Counted from the first letter of the stretch, positions 32,034 to 43,195 are shown. The stretch is 64,000 nucleotides of DNA from Spiroplasma floricola 23-6 (GCF_002813555.1 NZ_CP025057.1:620001-684000), one strand, 5' to 3'. Program-made: numbers and translations. The notes: generated by a model from the letters alone, not told the origin.

Positions 32034-32885
32034 ATGAAAAAACTAATTACCATTATGTCGTCAGTAACACTTGTAGTATCAGCAACAAGTTCATTAACTT
32101 TAGCAAATCAAAATAAAAAAGTTAGTGAAAAAAATATATTAGATACAGATATTAATTGAAATAAAATTGAGAATAATTTATCAAATATGTTTGATGAAAC
32201 TTTATCTGATTCTGATCAAACTGCAGCAATGATAGAAAAAGCTCGTGAAGAGTCAATGAGATATTTTGATAACATAAAAAAGAATAATCTATCACTTGAA
32301 CAAATAAATAGAAATTTAGCAGAGATTACAACAAAATATGAAAATAAATATCAAAGTGAAATAGCAAACTTTAGAGAAAGTAACAATAAAGAATCAAAAA
32401 ATATTAATCAAATTAATAACTCTCAAAACTTTTATATTTCTAGAAGTAGTGGAAGTTATGAAGATGCAAAGAGATTATTATCTGATTTTGAAAAAAAACT
32501 TGCAATTACACAAAATACACTTTCAACATTAGCAGTTACTGCGGGAATAGCTGCAGCTGGATTTTGAGCTGCATCTTGATGATTTGGAATTAGTATTCCA
32601 TGAGCAGTTGCAGCAACAGCAATTAGTGCATCACTTGGTGTAAGTTCAGCAGGAATAGGATTTTACAGACAAAAAAATAATTTAAATCCAAATATTTTGA
32701 GTGCTGTTTCTTGAGCACTAAATATTAGAACTATTGCAACATCTTTTAAAGAAATTGTTTATCCAGTGTTAATTATTTCAGAAACAACTGTTACATCTTC
32801 ATCATGAGCAGTTCCTGCAACATTTGCAGCAATTGGATTGATTTCAGTAATATTTGCTTGAGTAAATGATCTATCATCTTTTTAA
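32034..32885 (+). CDS. Secreted coiled-coil protein with hydrophobic hairpin
   Basis: 283 residues with GAGGAAG before the ATG. A signal peptide (LITIMSSVTLVVSATSSLTLA, no lipobox) is followed by a helical, charged region of about 120 residues (EKAREESMRYFDNIKKNNLS; EQINRNLAEITTKYENKYQS). Then come two or three very hydrophobic segments rich in Ala and Trp (AGIAAAGFWAASWWFGISIP; AVAATAISASLGVSSAGIGF; a last helix near the C-terminus). A helical domain plus hydrophobic hairpin recalls alpha-pore-forming toxins of the HBL/ClyA type, but I see no specific motif and do not claim it. TGA encodes nearly all its Trp. Confidence 0.82.
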
Positions 32886-32897
32886 CTAAATAGGTTA

Positions 32898-32928
32898 AAA
32901 AAATTCTCCTTTAAAAGAGAATTTTTTC
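32898..32928. terminator. Convergent bidirectional terminator
   Basis: AAAAAATTCTC / GAGAATTTTTT, 11-bp stem, 8-base loop. It lies between the plus gene ending at 32885 and plsY, whose stop is at 32931 on the minus strand, with A and T tails for both directions. Confidence 0.85.
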
Positions 32929-32930
32929 AT

Positions 32931-33719
32931 CTAAACTTGATCTTTTGCTTTTTGATCTTTCTTTTTAAATAATGATTTTTTAATAAAGTAGGGCTCTGTT
33001 CCTTTGATTAAACGTTCAATATTTTGCCAATGTCTTGCCAATAATATAATCATAGAAAGAGTTGTTACTAAATTAATTATTAAAAAACTGTCAAATTGAT
33101 TTGCATGATTTAAAGTGTGCAGTTGATTATATCAAACAGCTGTAAAATCATTGTTACTATAAATTTGAGCAAAACCACTACCATCGATATCAAAGCTATT
33201 TAACCCTGAAATTTGAGGAATTCACATTAAAATAGCTGTTAGCAAAGAAGCAATAATTGATCCAATACTTACTTTTCTTGAAGTTAATACAAGTATTACT
33301 CAGGTTCCAAACATAATAATTCCTGCAATTCAATTAATTGTAAACATTAATCCCATAAAACAACTAACTGCTTTTCCACCTTTGAATTTATAATAAATTG
33401 GTCAACAATGACCAATTAAAGCAAATAATCCTGGAATAATTAGAATTACATTTTGAAAAATATTTAAAGGAATTTGACTTATTGCTAATGCTATTAAAAC
33501 TGCAAGCAATATTTTAAAAGCATCAAGAAACATAATAACAATTCCTCATTTTTTACCAATAACTCTACTTGCATTGGTTGCACCAGCATTTTTACTTCCT
33601 TCTTCTCTAACATCTTTATTAGTTTTTAATTTAACTATTGTTATTGAAAAAGAGTAACTACCTATTAAATAACTAATAACAGATACTATAAAAGTACCTG
33701 CAATTATTTCTCAAACCAT
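32931..33719 (-). CDS. plsY: Acyl-phosphate glycerol-3-phosphate acyltransferase
   Basis: 262 residues, longer than the usual ~200 because of an insertion near residues 170-200 (GLNSFDIDGSGFAQIYSNND) and a basic C-terminal tail. About five helices. The PlsY motifs are clear: GSYSFS, EEGSKNAGATNASRVIGKK (acyl and phosphate binding) and YKFKGGKAVSCFMG. It transfers acyl from acyl-phosphate to glycerol-3-phosphate, the first step of phospholipid synthesis in Mollicutes. TGA Trp codons interrupt any standard-code reading. AAAGGAGT lies upstream of ATG 33719. Single gene. Confidence 0.93.
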
Positions 33720-33853
33720 ATGATTAATACTCCTTTAAATTTTTTAAATACACACTTTATCTTACTATAAAGATATGGCAATATGCAAGAAAATAGGTTA
33801 AAATAACTAAATAGCATTTTGACCAATTTAATAGTTATGGGAGTTTTTTGAAT

Positions 33854-34537
33854 ATGAAACTAAGTGAAAAAATAAATTTAAATAAAATTATTTTTGATTT
33901 ATATAAAAAAGATTTAAACGGTTTAATAAATAATAAAGATTTTAATTTAAGTGATGAACAAAAAAATGAACTAATAATTTTAGGACAAACAAATGAATGT
34001 AAAACTTTATTTGAAAGAATAAACAATTTCTTTGAAAAAAATATAAATAATGAGCCTTTAGAATTAAGTTTAATGTTAACTTTAATTTTACAAAGATATA
34101 ATTACTTTTATAAAACTGAATTGCAATGAAAAGAGTATTGTACCAATTTTGAAAATATTGAACAGAAAAATCCAGGAGAATTTTTTTTAACTTATATAAG
34201 TCAATTTTTTGATGATCAAATAAATTTGTATAATAATAGTTATTTAGAAATAGTTGAAGAATTTAATATTGAAAAATGAAATAAGAATTTTTCATCTGAT
34301 ATTAATAAACTTTTAAAAAATATTAATAACTCAAGTAATTTTCAAGAAAAAATGCAAAATTGTGAAAACATGATTTTATTCTTACAAGATACAAAAAATA
34401 TCTATTCAAGTTTAGAATCAGTTGGAGTGGAGAATGAAAAGCAACAATTTTTAGCTCATACAAATGAATTGAAAATAATATATCAATCTTTAAATCATTT
34501 AATAAATGAAATTTTAAAAGATATTATTGTTGTTTAA
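33854..34537 (+). CDS. Hypothetical cytosolic protein
   Basis: 227 residues, charged and helical, without signal peptide or membrane helix. GGGAG lies 11 bases before ATG 33854; an in-frame TTG at 33848 is closer to it and could be used. TGA at 34127 and 34278 read as Trp. I recognise no domain. The next small gene starts 17 bases downstream, so the two are probably co-transcribed. Confidence 0.72.
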
Positions 34538-34554
34538 AAAGAGGTAAATAAGAT

Positions 34555-34848
34555 ATGTTTGAAAAATATGTAAATATGAATAAACAAGATATGGAAAAAG
34601 ATCTTGAAGAAATTGAAAAACAATATAAACAACTTTTAGAAGAAGAAAAAAAAATCGACAAAAAGGTAAGAAAAAATTTATGACTTTGATTTCTTTTTCC
34701 ATTACTAGGATTGCTTTTTTATCAAATTCACTTAAAGAAAAGAAAAGAAAATGATAAAAATTACTATGTAATTAAAAATAAGAAAAAAGATATAATTTAT
34801 GTTGAATTAGAAATTCAGTTTTTAAAATCAAAATTAGAAAAAATGTAA
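34555..34848 (+). CDS. Small coiled-coil protein with one membrane helix
   Basis: 97 residues, AGAGGTAA before the ATG. Residues 10-45 form a strongly charged helix (KDLEEIEKQYKQLLEEEKKI), then a helix with LWLWFLFPLLGLLFY (two Trp by TGA) and a basic tail. Too short to stand out under the standard code. No family recognised. Confidence 0.68.
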
Positions 34849-35613
34849 TTTTTTCTTTTTTTATTTAATTTTTTTATAAAACTTATCTAAGAATTTTTTT
34901 CATAAGTATATAAGTTATATTATTAAAATAATAAAGTAAGCAAAAGAGTAATTTAAAATATAATGTAGCAGGTGAAAATGTTGAATATGCATTTAAAATT
35001 AAGTTAAATTACATTCAAGAAAATACAAGATCTTTATTTTATAAATTAACTTGATTAAAATATTATACAAAAGACTGAAAAAATGATAAAAATAAAGAAA
35101 ACTTTCAAAATATAAAGATTTTTCTTTATTTTTTTATGCTGTTTATTTATAAATTAAATATGATAAATCTATAAATAAATATCTATTTTTGCTCGTTAGG
35201 ATGAATTTGTTAATTAAAAGAAAGGTAATTGCATATGTTAAAACTTCTTATTTTTTTTGGAACTTCTTTTTTGTTTATAAAAAATATTAGTTCATTAGTA
35301 GAAGAAAGTCCTTTGACCGAAAATAATATTTGAGATTTTAATGAAGATATTGATTGAGAGAGTTTGTTAAACTTATTTTTTAAATGAAAATTGATATAAT
35401 AAAATCATTGGGATATAAAAATTATTAAACTTTAACTTCAATAATTAGATAATCATTTTGATTAGAATTATGAAAGACAACTAGATTATCTTGAAAGAAA
35501 GATTAAATTTTTAAATTGTACTGAAAATAATCAAAGCAATTATATTAAATTCATCAAATTATAAATTTCTAAATTTAAATAAATATGTTAAAATTAATAA
35601 AAGGAAAAGCAAT
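34849..35613 (+). other. Decayed stretch with coding remnants
   Basis: Apart from the small frame at 35235, this 765-base stretch has no intact gene. A frame at about 34967-35170 encodes GENVEYAFKIKLNYIQENTR and beyond, without a start codon, and runs into a hairpin at 35089-35136 (AAAATAAAGAAAA / TTTTCTTTATTTT with T run). Another at about 35467-35563 reads YERQLDYLERKIKFLNCTEN after a TAG. Both look like protein-coding text that has lost start or frame, so I read the stretch as gene decay. Confidence 0.4.
35235..35399 (+). CDS. Short secreted peptide or truncated gene
   Basis: 54 residues with AAAGAAAGG 10 bases upstream. The hydrophobic N-terminus (LKLLIFFGTSFLFIKNISSL) resembles a signal peptide, then an acidic stretch TENNIWDFNEDIDWESLLNL with Trp from TGA. 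It may be a real small exported peptide or the start of a degraded gene, since the surroundings look decayed. Confidence 0.4.
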
Positions 35614-35898
35614 ATGAAGAAAAAGATATTTTATTTAAACGAAGATTTAGAATACACTTATGAATATGTTTTTTACAATCAAGGTATTGGAGCTTGTTCT
35701 CACGAAAAAATAGCAAATGACCAAAGAGATAATAAATTTAAATGTATAAACTGTTTTATGATATTCTCTTTTGTTAATCAAAAACAATTAGATAGATTTA
35801 GCAGCAGAGTTATAAAAGAACACGATTTTGAAAGAGCAGAAATTGAATTAAAAAGAAGAATTAAAGGAAAAAAACTGGTAAATGAGTATGACAAATAA
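35614..35898 (+). CDS. Small putative zinc-binding protein
   Basis: 94 residues with AAAGGAAA 9 bases before the ATG. A possible metal site is formed by GACSH (Cys and His) and KCINC (CxxC) about 17 residues later. The C-terminal half is basic and helical (RAEIELKRRIKGKK), suggesting nucleic-acid binding. It overlaps the start of ribF by 17 bases, so the pair is probably coupled. Family not recognised. Confidence 0.7.
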   Translation: MKKKIFYLNEDLEYTYEYVFYNQGIGACSHEKIANDQRDNKFKCINCFMIFSFVNQKQLDRFSSRVIKEHDFERAEIELKRRIKGKKLVNEYDK

Positions 35899-36775
35899 TA
35901 CATTAGCTTTTTTTTACAATAATTTAACTATGATTATGATGAATCTTGAAGATTCAATAGGATTAATAGCTAATTTTGAAAATTGAAGTGAAAAAGAAGA
36001 TAAACAAGTTGAAAAATTGAAATTATTAGCAAAAGAAAATAATCTTAGATCAACTTTATTTGTTATTACAAACAGAGAAATGAATTATGGATTATGAAAT
36101 TCAAACAACATTATTAAAAAAGCAAATGAAAAAGAAATAGATTATGTTATTTTTTATTACACCAATCCAATGATAAATCAAATGCCTGATTTTGATTTAT
36201 ACAAAAATATTGAAGATTTTTTAAGTGTGAGAAAAATGATAATTTCAAAAGATTATACTGATTTAAATCACTCAAGATTTACAACAAGTTTTATAGAGCA
36301 AAATTGAAAAGAAAATGCAATTATAATAGAAACATCAGTAACTAAGGATCTTGAAAATAATTTAAATTTATTAAAAAAAAGTAAATTTGAAGAATTTCAA
36401 AAACTTAATAAATTAAATTATCAATTTGATGCAAGAGTTAGTGAAGGAAAGAAATTAGGAAGAACTATTGGTTTTCCAACAATTAACTTAATTACAGAAG
36501 AAAGAATTGCTTTATCATATGGAGTTTATGCATGTAATGTGTATGTTGATCACTTAAAAGAGACTTTTTTGGGAGCAGGATGTTATTGAAAAAATGAACT
36601 AAACCAAGATGTTTTTGAAATTTTTTTAATTGATTTTGATAAAGAAATTTATGGCTGAAAAGTTAGCGTTTCACCAATTGAAAAATTAAGAGAAAATATT
36701 AAAGTTGATAGTTTAGAAGAACTAAAAAAACTATTGGCAAATGATGTAAAAACTACTTTAAAATTTAAAAAATAA
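35882..36775 (+). CDS. ribF: Riboflavin kinase (RibF-like), degenerate N-terminal domain
   Basis: 297 residues from ATG 35882; ATG 35888 in the same frame is an alternative. The C-terminal ~130 residues are a flavokinase domain: EGKKLGRTIGFPTINL (PTxN motif), GVYACNVYV, FEIFLIDFDKEIYGW and ENIKVDSLEELKKLLANDV. It phosphorylates riboflavin to FMN. In bifunctional RibF the N-terminal domain is an FMN adenylyltransferase with a GxFDGxHxGH motif. Here that region (FYNNLTMIMMNLEDSIGLIA) lacks it, so FAD synthesis may be lost or supplied elsewhere. Other Mollicute RibFs may have similarly diverged N-termini. Confidence 0.85.
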
Positions 36776-36778
36776 TTC

Positions 36779-36814
36779 AAAATAAAGTTAACAAAAATTA
36801 ACTTTATTTTTTTA
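36779..36814 (+). terminator. Terminator of ribF
   Basis: 13-bp stem AAAATAAAGTTAA / TTAACTTTATTTT with loop CAAAAA and T run. Confidence 0.87.
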
Positions 36815-36851
36815 TGCTAAAATACAATTGAAACGAAAAGAGCAAGATAAT

Positions 36852-37757
36852 ATGGAAAAACCAAAATTTTATTTAGGAAGTCATGTAGGAATGAATTCTG
36901 CAAATGATTATTTAATAGGAAGTGCAAAAGAAACAATTAATAATGGTGCAAACACTTTAATGTTTTTTACAGGAGCTCCTCAAAATACAAGAAGAACTGA
37001 AACAAGCAAATTAAATATTGATCAATTTAAATCACTTTTAATTGATAATAATATTGATATAAATAAAGTAATTTGTCATGGACCTTATACAATTAATTTA
37101 GCAAATACAGTAAAACTAGAAACTTTTGAACTTGGTGTTAGACTTTTAGAAGAAGAATTGCTGAGATTAGAAGAAATAGGAGTTCATACTGTTGTTTTAC
37201 ATCCAGGGGCAGCTGTTGGAGCTCCAAGAGAATTAGCTTTAGAAAGTGTTGCAAAAGGATTAAATATGGTTTATAAAAAATTGCCAAATACACCAGTAAG
37301 AGTTGCTTTAGAAACAATGTCAGGAAAAGGAACTGAAGTTTGTATAACTTTTGAAGAAATTAAAAAAGTTTTAGATTTAGTTGAAGCAAAAGATAAAGTA
37401 GGAGTTTGTTTTGATACTTGTCATATGCATGATGCAGGCTATGATGTAAAAAATAACTTTGATAAAGTTGTTGAAGAATTTGATCAAATTATTGGTTTAG
37501 ATAAACTAATGGCAATTCATTTAAATGATAGTAAAAATCCAATTGCAAATCATAAAGATAGACACGAAAATATAGGATATGGCTATATCGGTTTTGATAC
37601 TCTTGCAAGCATAGTTCACAATCCCTTATTTAAAGAAATACCAATTGTATTAGAAACACCTTGAATTGATGGAAAAATAAGTCCTTACAAAGTTGAAATT
37701 GAAATGATTAAAAATAATAAATTTACAAATCCATTTAAAGAAAAGGAATTAAAATAA
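36852..37757 (+). CDS. nfo: Endonuclease IV (AP endonuclease)
   Basis: 301 residues, AP endonuclease family 2, a TIM barrel with three Zn. I chose ATG 36852 because it aligns with the family N-terminus (FYLGSHVGMNSANDYL). Metal ligand motifs: HGPYTINLANT, VLHPGAAVGAPRE, ALETMSGKGTEVC, GVCFDTCHMHDAGYDV, AIHLNDSKNPIANHKDRHENIGYG and VLETPW (Trp by TGA). It cleaves DNA at abasic sites for base excision repair. Single gene between the ribF terminator and a lipoprotein promoter. Confidence 0.95.
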
Positions 37758-37784
37758 CATTTTTTTGAAGTTAACTTAAAAAAG

Positions 37785-37810
37785 TTGACTTTTTTTTTTT
37801 TTTTTATAAT
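37785..37810 (+). promoter_or_regulatory. Poly-T spacer promoter, lipoprotein 37875
   Basis: TTGACT (37785-37790), 16 consecutive T (37790-37805) and TATAAT (37805-37810); spacing 14. The leader repeats CATTGATATCAATTTGAATT, seen also before 10749 and 43363. A consensus -35 and -10 joined only by T. Confidence 0.78.
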
Positions 37811-37874
37811 CATTGATATCAATTTGAATTGTTTATTTGTTTTCTAAAGCTCTTTTTAAAAGAGGAGGAGAAAA

Positions 37875-39713
37875 ATGAAAAAATTATTAAGTGTATTGGC
37901 AGGAATTGGTATTGCTTCATCATCAGCTACTAGTGTAGTTGCATGTGGGACAAAAAAAGAAGATAAAAGTAGTACAAAACCAGAACAACCAAAAAAAGAT
38001 ATTACTCAAATAGTTCAAAATTTTGAACAAGATGTTACAAAAATATGAAATGAACATTATGAAAAAGAAGTTGCAGTAAACTTAATTGGTGTTGAGAGTA
38101 TGGAAGAGGACAATGAGTTTTTAAATAAGCACAATATTCAAAAATTCTCTAAACCTGAAAATAAAAATAAGTTAACTGTAGAAAATAAAAAGCAACTAAA
38201 TAATGATGTTGAAAAGTTATTTAAAGTTAAATTATTAGAAGAAAAATTGAATGAACTAAAAAAAGTTAATAAATATAAAATTATTCTTGATGAAGTTACA
38301 TCGGTTTTTGAACATGTTGAATTAATTTTTGACAATGATAATTTTAAAATAAACTCTGGAGAGTTATCTCCTGGAGTTTATATTGGAAATGTAATAGTTG
38401 ATTATAAAGTTGTAACTAACTATAAAGGCCTTGCAGATATTGAAAAGTTTAAGCAATCTGGAAGATTAAAATATACTTCCACAGATAGCAAATCATTTAA
38501 AACTATAGGAGATGAAATGTATAAAAATATTGCAAAGGATATATTTGCATCAACTGAAACACAAAAATATGTAAATTTAAAATGAAGTGAAATTAAAGAA
38601 AGTAGTAAGGAAATTGATGCATATTTAGATTCCAATGCTAAATTGAAAAAGAGTTATAATGAAAATAATGAATTTCATAATGCAATGTTAAAAACAATTA
38701 AAACTAATTATTTCAAAGGTGATTTTTCTTCATTAGATATTAATTATGAAAAGAAAAGTATTTATAAAACTGATGATTTTGTAAAGCAAAATAAAGATTA
38801 TTTAATCATAAGTAATTTTATGGGAAGTTTGGATTTAAAGAATGTAGAAGATCAAAAAGATATTTCCAAAATTCTTCAAGGTGATAAAAAAACTACTGAG
38901 TTATTTTTATATAGATATTTTTCAAATAAAAATATGTCTAATATAAGAGAAAATTATAGAAAAAAACAAGATGAATTTTTAAATAAGTTTTTAACTAAAG
39001 TAGAAGTTGATAATTATAAAAAAACAAATAGTTATAAATTTGCAATAGCAATGGGTTATGCTGATTTTATTGGACCAGTTATTAAAATTGGAAAAGGTGA
39101 ATCAACTTATTCACATGAATTACCTGATTTCAAATTAGCTATTTCATATTCTATGAATGGTAATGATGAACAACAATTTCCACAAACTTTTGTTGAGTTT
39201 GGAATAAAAGCATTTGAAATATATAAACAAGTTTATAAACCAGATTCAGAAAGTATTAAAGAATTAAAAGATAAGTATGATTATGACTTTCTTTTTGATT
39301 TAAAATTTGACAACGATATATTTATCAAAGATCAATATAATTTTGTTCAACCTAAAACTAACTCAGAGATTAATAATTCATTAAAAAAATTTGACAATGT
39401 TTATTATACAAGAATAAAAGAACAGTTAAGTAGTATAGGAGAATATGAAAAAATACTTAATAATAAAGATATTCTTTTTGAAATGAAAACTACAAATGAA
39501 ATTTTAAGTAAAAGTCAAAGTAATTATATTAGATTTGAAAGTAAACAAAGTCAAAAAATAGGTTATTTTCAAATGAACAATTATCAAATTAATAAAGGTG
39601 ATAAAATTTTTAAGGAGTTTGAATATATTCAAATTAATTTATTTGGAGTTATTAAAATTAAAATATATTTTGATAAAGATTATAGATATTCTAAATCAAT
39701 GACAATTTTTTAA
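37875..39713 (+). CDS. Paralogous surface lipoprotein (family member 4)
   Basis: 612 residues, GAGGAGGAG before the ATG. Signal peptide MKKLLSVLAGIGI, lipobox VVAC, Cys24. Closest to the gene at 10749: shared FEQDVTKIWNEHYEKEV, LIGVESME, KLNELKKVNKYKIILDEVTS, and GYADFIGPVIKIGKGESTY followed by ELPDF. Two TGA (38049 and 38583) read as Trp. It follows nfo but has its own promoter and terminator. Confidence 0.88.
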
Positions 39714-39750
39714 AAAAATAATTTAAAATATTTATAAAGTAAGTTAAACT

Positions 39751-39780
39751 AAATAGACGTATTTATGTCTATTTTTTATT
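39751..39780 (+). terminator. Terminator of lipoprotein 37875
   Basis: AAATAGAC / GTCTATTTTTT stem with an 8-base loop. Confidence 0.8.
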
Positions 39781-39785
39781 TGTGT

Positions 39786-39809
39786 AATCCCTGTATTAGG
39801 GATTTTTTT
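39786..39809 (+). terminator. Second terminator hairpin
   Basis: AATCCCT / AGGGATT stem, loop GTATT, followed by seven T, directly after the first terminator. Confidence 0.75.
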
Positions 39810-39810
39810 A

Positions 39811-39980
39811 TTTATTAAATTTTTAATGTTATTTCCTTTAGAGAATAGTCATTTAAACTTAATTCAATATTTTTTTCTTTTTCTTTTTGAGTTCATTTTA
39901 TAAACTTTTGTTTTTTTGTTATATACTTTATTATTTCTATTATTGTATAAAAAATTGTTACCTAAAAAGTTGGAACATTC
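39811..39980 (-). mobile_element. Relic of the IS3-family element, 5' end only
   Basis: About 170 bp clearly related to the transposase-5' end of the intact IS copies: TTTCCTTTAGAGAATA, CTTAATTCAAT and CTATTATTGTATAAAAA are shared. The inverted repeat has decayed (GTTGCCTAAATGGGGGGAAC has become GTTACCTAAAAAGTTGGAAC) and the orfA ATG has become ATA. The rest of the element is gone. It sits 22 bases before the -35 of the lipoprotein gene at 40113, in the same relative place and direction as the intact copies. Confidence 0.85.
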
Positions 39981-40002
39981 GTAAAATTTTTCAATTTATC
40001 TA

Positions 40003-40028
40003 TTGCTTTTTTTTTTTTTTTTTAACAT
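40003..40028 (+). promoter_or_regulatory. Poly-T spacer promoter, lipoprotein 40113
   Basis: -35 TTGCTT (40003-40008), 17 consecutive T (40007-40023) and TAACAT (40023-40028) as -10; spacing 14. Both boxes deviate from the stronger siblings, so this locus may be weaker or off. Confidence 0.62.
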
Positions 40029-40112
40029 AAAAGTAACAATTTGAATTTAATAATAAAAGACAAAGGATGCTTATTTGTTTTTTCATTTATTTATTTTAAA
40101 AAGGAGAATAAA

Positions 40113-41990
40113 ATGAAAAAATTATTAAGTGTATTGGCATCAATTGGTTTTGTATCATCTTCAACTGTTAGTGTAGTTGCTTGTGGTACAAAAGAAAAGT
40201 CTAAAGATACTTCTAAACCTCAAGAACCTCAAAAAGATGATTTAAATGAGATTATAAGAGACTTTCAAACTGAAGTTACAAAAATTTACAATAGTCATAT
40301 GAAAAGTGAAGTTATTGGAAATCTTATAGGTTTACAAGAAACAGAAAAAAACTATTTGTTTATTAAAAAAGATAATATAATAGCTTTTTCAAATAAGGAA
40401 AAAGATATAACAGCTGAAAATAAAAAACAAATAGAGAATGATGAAAATCTAATTTTAAAATCAAAACTATTGGCAGAAAAATTAAATGAGTTAAAAAAAG
40501 TAAATAAATATAAAGTAATTTTAGATGATGTTGACTCTATTTTTAATGGAGTTGAAGTTATTTATAATGATAATTTTAAAATAAAATCAGGAGAGTTATC
40601 TCAAGGAGTTTATATTGGAAACCTTATAAATGAATATAAAGTGAATATTAAATATAAAGGAAAAAATGATATTGAGAAATTTGAAATTGGAGATACATTA
40701 AAATATACTTCAACAGATGATGAAACATTTAAAATAGCAGGAGATAATCTAGCAAAAAATATTGAAAAAGATTTTTTAGTTTCAAATGAAATGAAAAGGT
40801 ATTCTAATTTTGAATGAAAAAATATTAAAAATAATAAAAACTTTTATGAAGGGTATGGAGAATTTTCAAATGAGATAAAAAATTATATAAATTCAAATGA
40901 TGAATATAAAAATAGTTTAATTAACTTTATTAAACAAAATTATTTTAAAAGTTTTGAAAATTTAAATTTAGATTTTAATCAAAGCAATATTTATATGGAC
41001 TCAAGTTTTAGAAATAATTTATTAAATGTATTTGAAAGTAAAAGTGCAAAGTCTTTTGAAGATTATACAAAATCAGATCAAAATTCTGAGAAAATTTTTA
41101 AAACTATTTTTAGAAATGATCCAAATAGTGAATCAACTAAACAAGTTTTAAAGGAACTTTATTTTACAAATAATAATATGGATAAATGAAATAAAGAATT
41201 AATCACTTTAAAAAGTAATTATCTTAAAAATTTAAAATTAACAGATCAACAAACTAACTTAATTGAAAAATCTAATGAATATATTAGTGCAGATTCAATA
41301 GGAAATATTAAATTAAAAGGGGCAACTATTACAATAGGTTCAGGAGTTAATAAATATATTCATGAATTGCCTGATTTTAATTTATATGTAACATATAATG
41401 CTTCTTCAAAAGTTGAAGAAAAAATTGACTTTTTAAGTGAGTTTACTTCAAAAGTAATAATAAAAGGTATGCATAATTTTTATGGAATGGATTCAAATTT
41501 TAAATATCCAGAGTTTAATTCTGATCAAGATTATTTAATGAATATTGGAAATAAAGAAATAATTTCAAATATAAAAAATAATTTTGATAAGGAATATCAA
41601 TTAAAATATCCAGGAACTTTTAGTCAAATTTTTTGAAATATTTGAGATAAAGTGAGTAATCAAAAATCTAAGGAATTTATTAGCGATTTAAATATATTTA
41701 ATATGTTGTTAACTAATAATTTGAGTTTAGTATATTTTATTTTTGAGAACTTTTCACAAGATTTATATGATTTAGTATATTCAGGAAGTGGAAATAAATA
41801 TAATAATAAAATTGAACCTGTTGTAAACGAAAATGATGTATCTCTTATTTCTACAAAAACCGGAGCAAAAGATAAAAATCCTGATTCAATTACATTTAAA
41901 TTGGGTTATTTAGCAGTTAACTTTAAGTATGAAAAATTATTTAATTTATCTGAAAGTCAAAAATCAAAAATTTTTATTAAATTTGTGTAG
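40113..41990 (+). CDS. Paralogous surface lipoprotein (family member 5)
   Basis: 625 residues, AAGGAG before ATG 40113. Signal peptide MKKLLSVLASIGF, lipobox VVAC, Cys24. Family blocks: IIRDFQTEVTKIYNSHMKSE, NKYKVILDDVDSIFNGVEVI, ELSQGVYIGNLINEY, YTSTDDETFKIAGDNLAKN, ELPDFNL, FYGMDSNFKYPEF. A segment of about 390 bases (41190-41580) and the last 90 bases are almost identical to the next paralog (43363), while the parts between differ. TGA Trp at 40815, 41187, 41635 and 41644. IS copy C begins 15 bases after the stop. Confidence 0.89.
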
Positions 41991-42044
41991 TTTAAAAATA
42001 TTTTTCAACGTTCCCCCCAAATTGGGAACGTTTTTTTTTTTTTT

Positions 42045-42899
42045 TTATCATTTTTTATTCATTCTAATTCTATCATTATTATAAAAGTCCAATCATGCTC
42101 ATGCTATTTCCATACATTGATTAATGTTTTCAATATGACATGTTCTTATAGTTTCATCTTTTAAACGACCATGAAAACTTTCATGTTTACCATTATGATG
42201 AGGTGTTCCTGGTTTTGAATAGCTTCTAATAATTTGTAAATCATTACATAAACTTATGTAATCCAGAGAGGTATATTGATTTCCATTATCTGAATGTAAT
42301 AATATTGAACCTAAATATTTTTTATTTTTATATGCCATTTCTACAGCTTCAAGAACAAAATCTGTTTTTTGATTATCAATTCTTTTAGATTTTCCTATTA
42401 TTTCTCCAGTTAAATTATCTTGAACTGTGCAAATATAACCTTTTTTTGTTTTAACTGAAAATTCAGTTATATCACTAGTTCAAATATTTTCAAAACCAAT
42501 TTCTTTTGCTTCTTTTAAATAATTCTTTCTAATAGTTTCGTTATATCTTTTAATCTCATGTTTAGATTGTTTCTTAATGTAATATGCAATATGATTAAAT
42601 TTTTTAAATATACGTTCTAATTTTTTATGATTAATTCTGAAAGGGTCAATATAATTTAATTTAAAATATAGGGCTCATCTTTTAGCACTATAAGCACTAA
42701 GGAAATTATTCCTTTCAATTTCTGAAATAACTAAATTCATAATTCTTGTATCATCCAGGAAATTCATTAAAGTTTTATTTTTTTTATATGTTGATGTTCT
42801 ATTAATATTTAAAATTTTACAAATCATTGTTCTATTGCTCTTGGTATTTATCAATAATTGTTGAACTATTTCTTTTTGGTTTTGGCCTTGGAGGCTCAT
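42045..42899 (-). CDS. IS3-family transposase OrfB, copy C
   Basis: 284 residues, matching the other two copies over the stretches compared; DD35E residues all present (TSDITEF, HSDNGNQ, GKHES). It ends TGA (Trp) then TAA in the 16-base homopolymer region. Confidence 0.93.
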
Positions 42900-43195
42900 T
42901 GCTTTTTTAAAATATCATTCTCCTTAATTAATTCCTTATTGTAATCAAATAGAATTCCTACAAACAGATCATTTGCCTTTTGAGATATACTGTAATCTAT
43001 TTTATAAGGTAAACGAGTTTTTGAATCACCAATATCTGTATTTTTGTATTTGTTTATTATTGTTCCAATTGATCCTGTAGTTGAGTTAAATTTTAATGCT
43101 ATTTCCTTTAGAGAATAACCATTCAAACTTAATTCAATAATTTTTTCTTTTTCTTCTTGAGTTCACTTTCTAAACTTTTGTCCTTTTTTTGCCAT
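42866..43195 (-). CDS. IS3-family transposase OrfA, copy C
   Basis: 109 residues, helix-turn-helix protein matching copies A and B. It overlaps orfB by 34 bases with the A-AAA-AAG slippery site. Confidence 0.92.
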
